Below are positions 22,391-22,400 of a DNA stretch of 22,400 bases, one piece after another (the first letter of the stretch is position 1; each line of letters opens with the position of its first letter). The stretch is from Thermoplasmatales archaeon (lineage in GTDB: Archaea; Thermoplasmatota; Thermoplasmata; Methanomassiliicoccales; Methanomethylophilaceae), in assembly GCA_012522645.1 (NCBI GenBank), contig JAAYKC010000058.1, positions 1-22,400 of the forward strand, read 5' to 3'. The notes under the pieces were generated by a model that saw nothing but the letters and a program-made list of their open reading frames with translations, had not been told where the DNA came from and ran no database searches. The translations under genes were made by a program, and so were the position numbers.

Positions 22391-22400
22391 GTGATGTGAT

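Noticed and set aside
1..22400. tRNA, rRNA, CRISPR array, insertion sequence or prophage genes
   Set aside because: Spacers are mostly under 140 bases and none shows a cloverleaf, spaced direct repeats, terminal inverted repeats with target duplication, or transposase/integrase frames.

Overview
The window reads as a compact archaeal chromosome segment, most likely from a methanogenic or related Thermoplasmata lineage (Methanomassiliicoccales is my best guess, moderate confidence). The archaeal signs are AT-rich TATA boxes about 25 bases before short or absent leaders, a class II (archaeal) GAPDH paired with an archaeal-type phosphoglycerate kinase, a FlaK/PibD-type prepilin peptidase, a DUF2116-like zinc ribbon, and a HdrD-like protein encoded without HdrE. 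All genes look like core or lineage metabolism. I see no insertion sequence, prophage, CRISPR array, tRNA or rRNA.

Layout, left to right. 1-721 (+): 3' part of an M24 metallopeptidase. 722-3809 (-): branched-chain amino acid genes ilvB and ilvC, with a cyclophilin-like small protein coupled to the end of ilvC. 3887-7253 (+): a histone-deacetylase-fold amidohydrolase, then a glycolytic/gluconeogenic pair, GAPDH and Pgk. 7250-13967 (-): a seven-gene lysine operon transcribed as Lrp-type regulator, dapA, dapB, lysC, lysA, dapF, dapL. This covers the diaminopimelate route by direct LL-DAP transamination; only aspartate-semialdehyde dehydrogenase is missing. 14078-15625 (-): an MscS-type channel with a secreted beta-rich N-terminal domain. 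15681-16526 (+): a prepilin peptidase. 16519-18469 (-): thiL and the radical SAM gene amrS, overlapping. 18555-21695 (+): a tight three-gene unit of a LarA-family nickel racemase, a HdrD/GlpC-like iron-sulfur protein and dihydropteroate synthase. 21678-21890 (-): a small tail-anchored zinc ribbon protein. 22024-22269 (+): an unrecognised 81-residue protein followed by a terminator-like hairpin.

The genes are packed very tightly. Inside operons, stop and start codons overlap as ATGA or GTGA, or lie 1-2 bases apart. Convergent neighbours abut or overlap at their stops at all four junctions. Divergent pairs share short spacers; in two of them one AT-rich block could serve both directions. Several genes appear to be leaderless, while others have clear GGAGG or GGTGA ribosome binding sites.

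The part most worth following up is the larA-like / hdrD-like / folP unit. A complete LarA active site next to a complete four-cluster HdrD-like protein suggests a 2-hydroxyacid stereochemistry and redox module whose substrate and electron partner are not evident. Next in interest are the possible operator at the lysine-operon promoter, the ilvB-ilvC pair lacking ilvN, the MscS ectodomain fusion and the unknown 81-residue protein.
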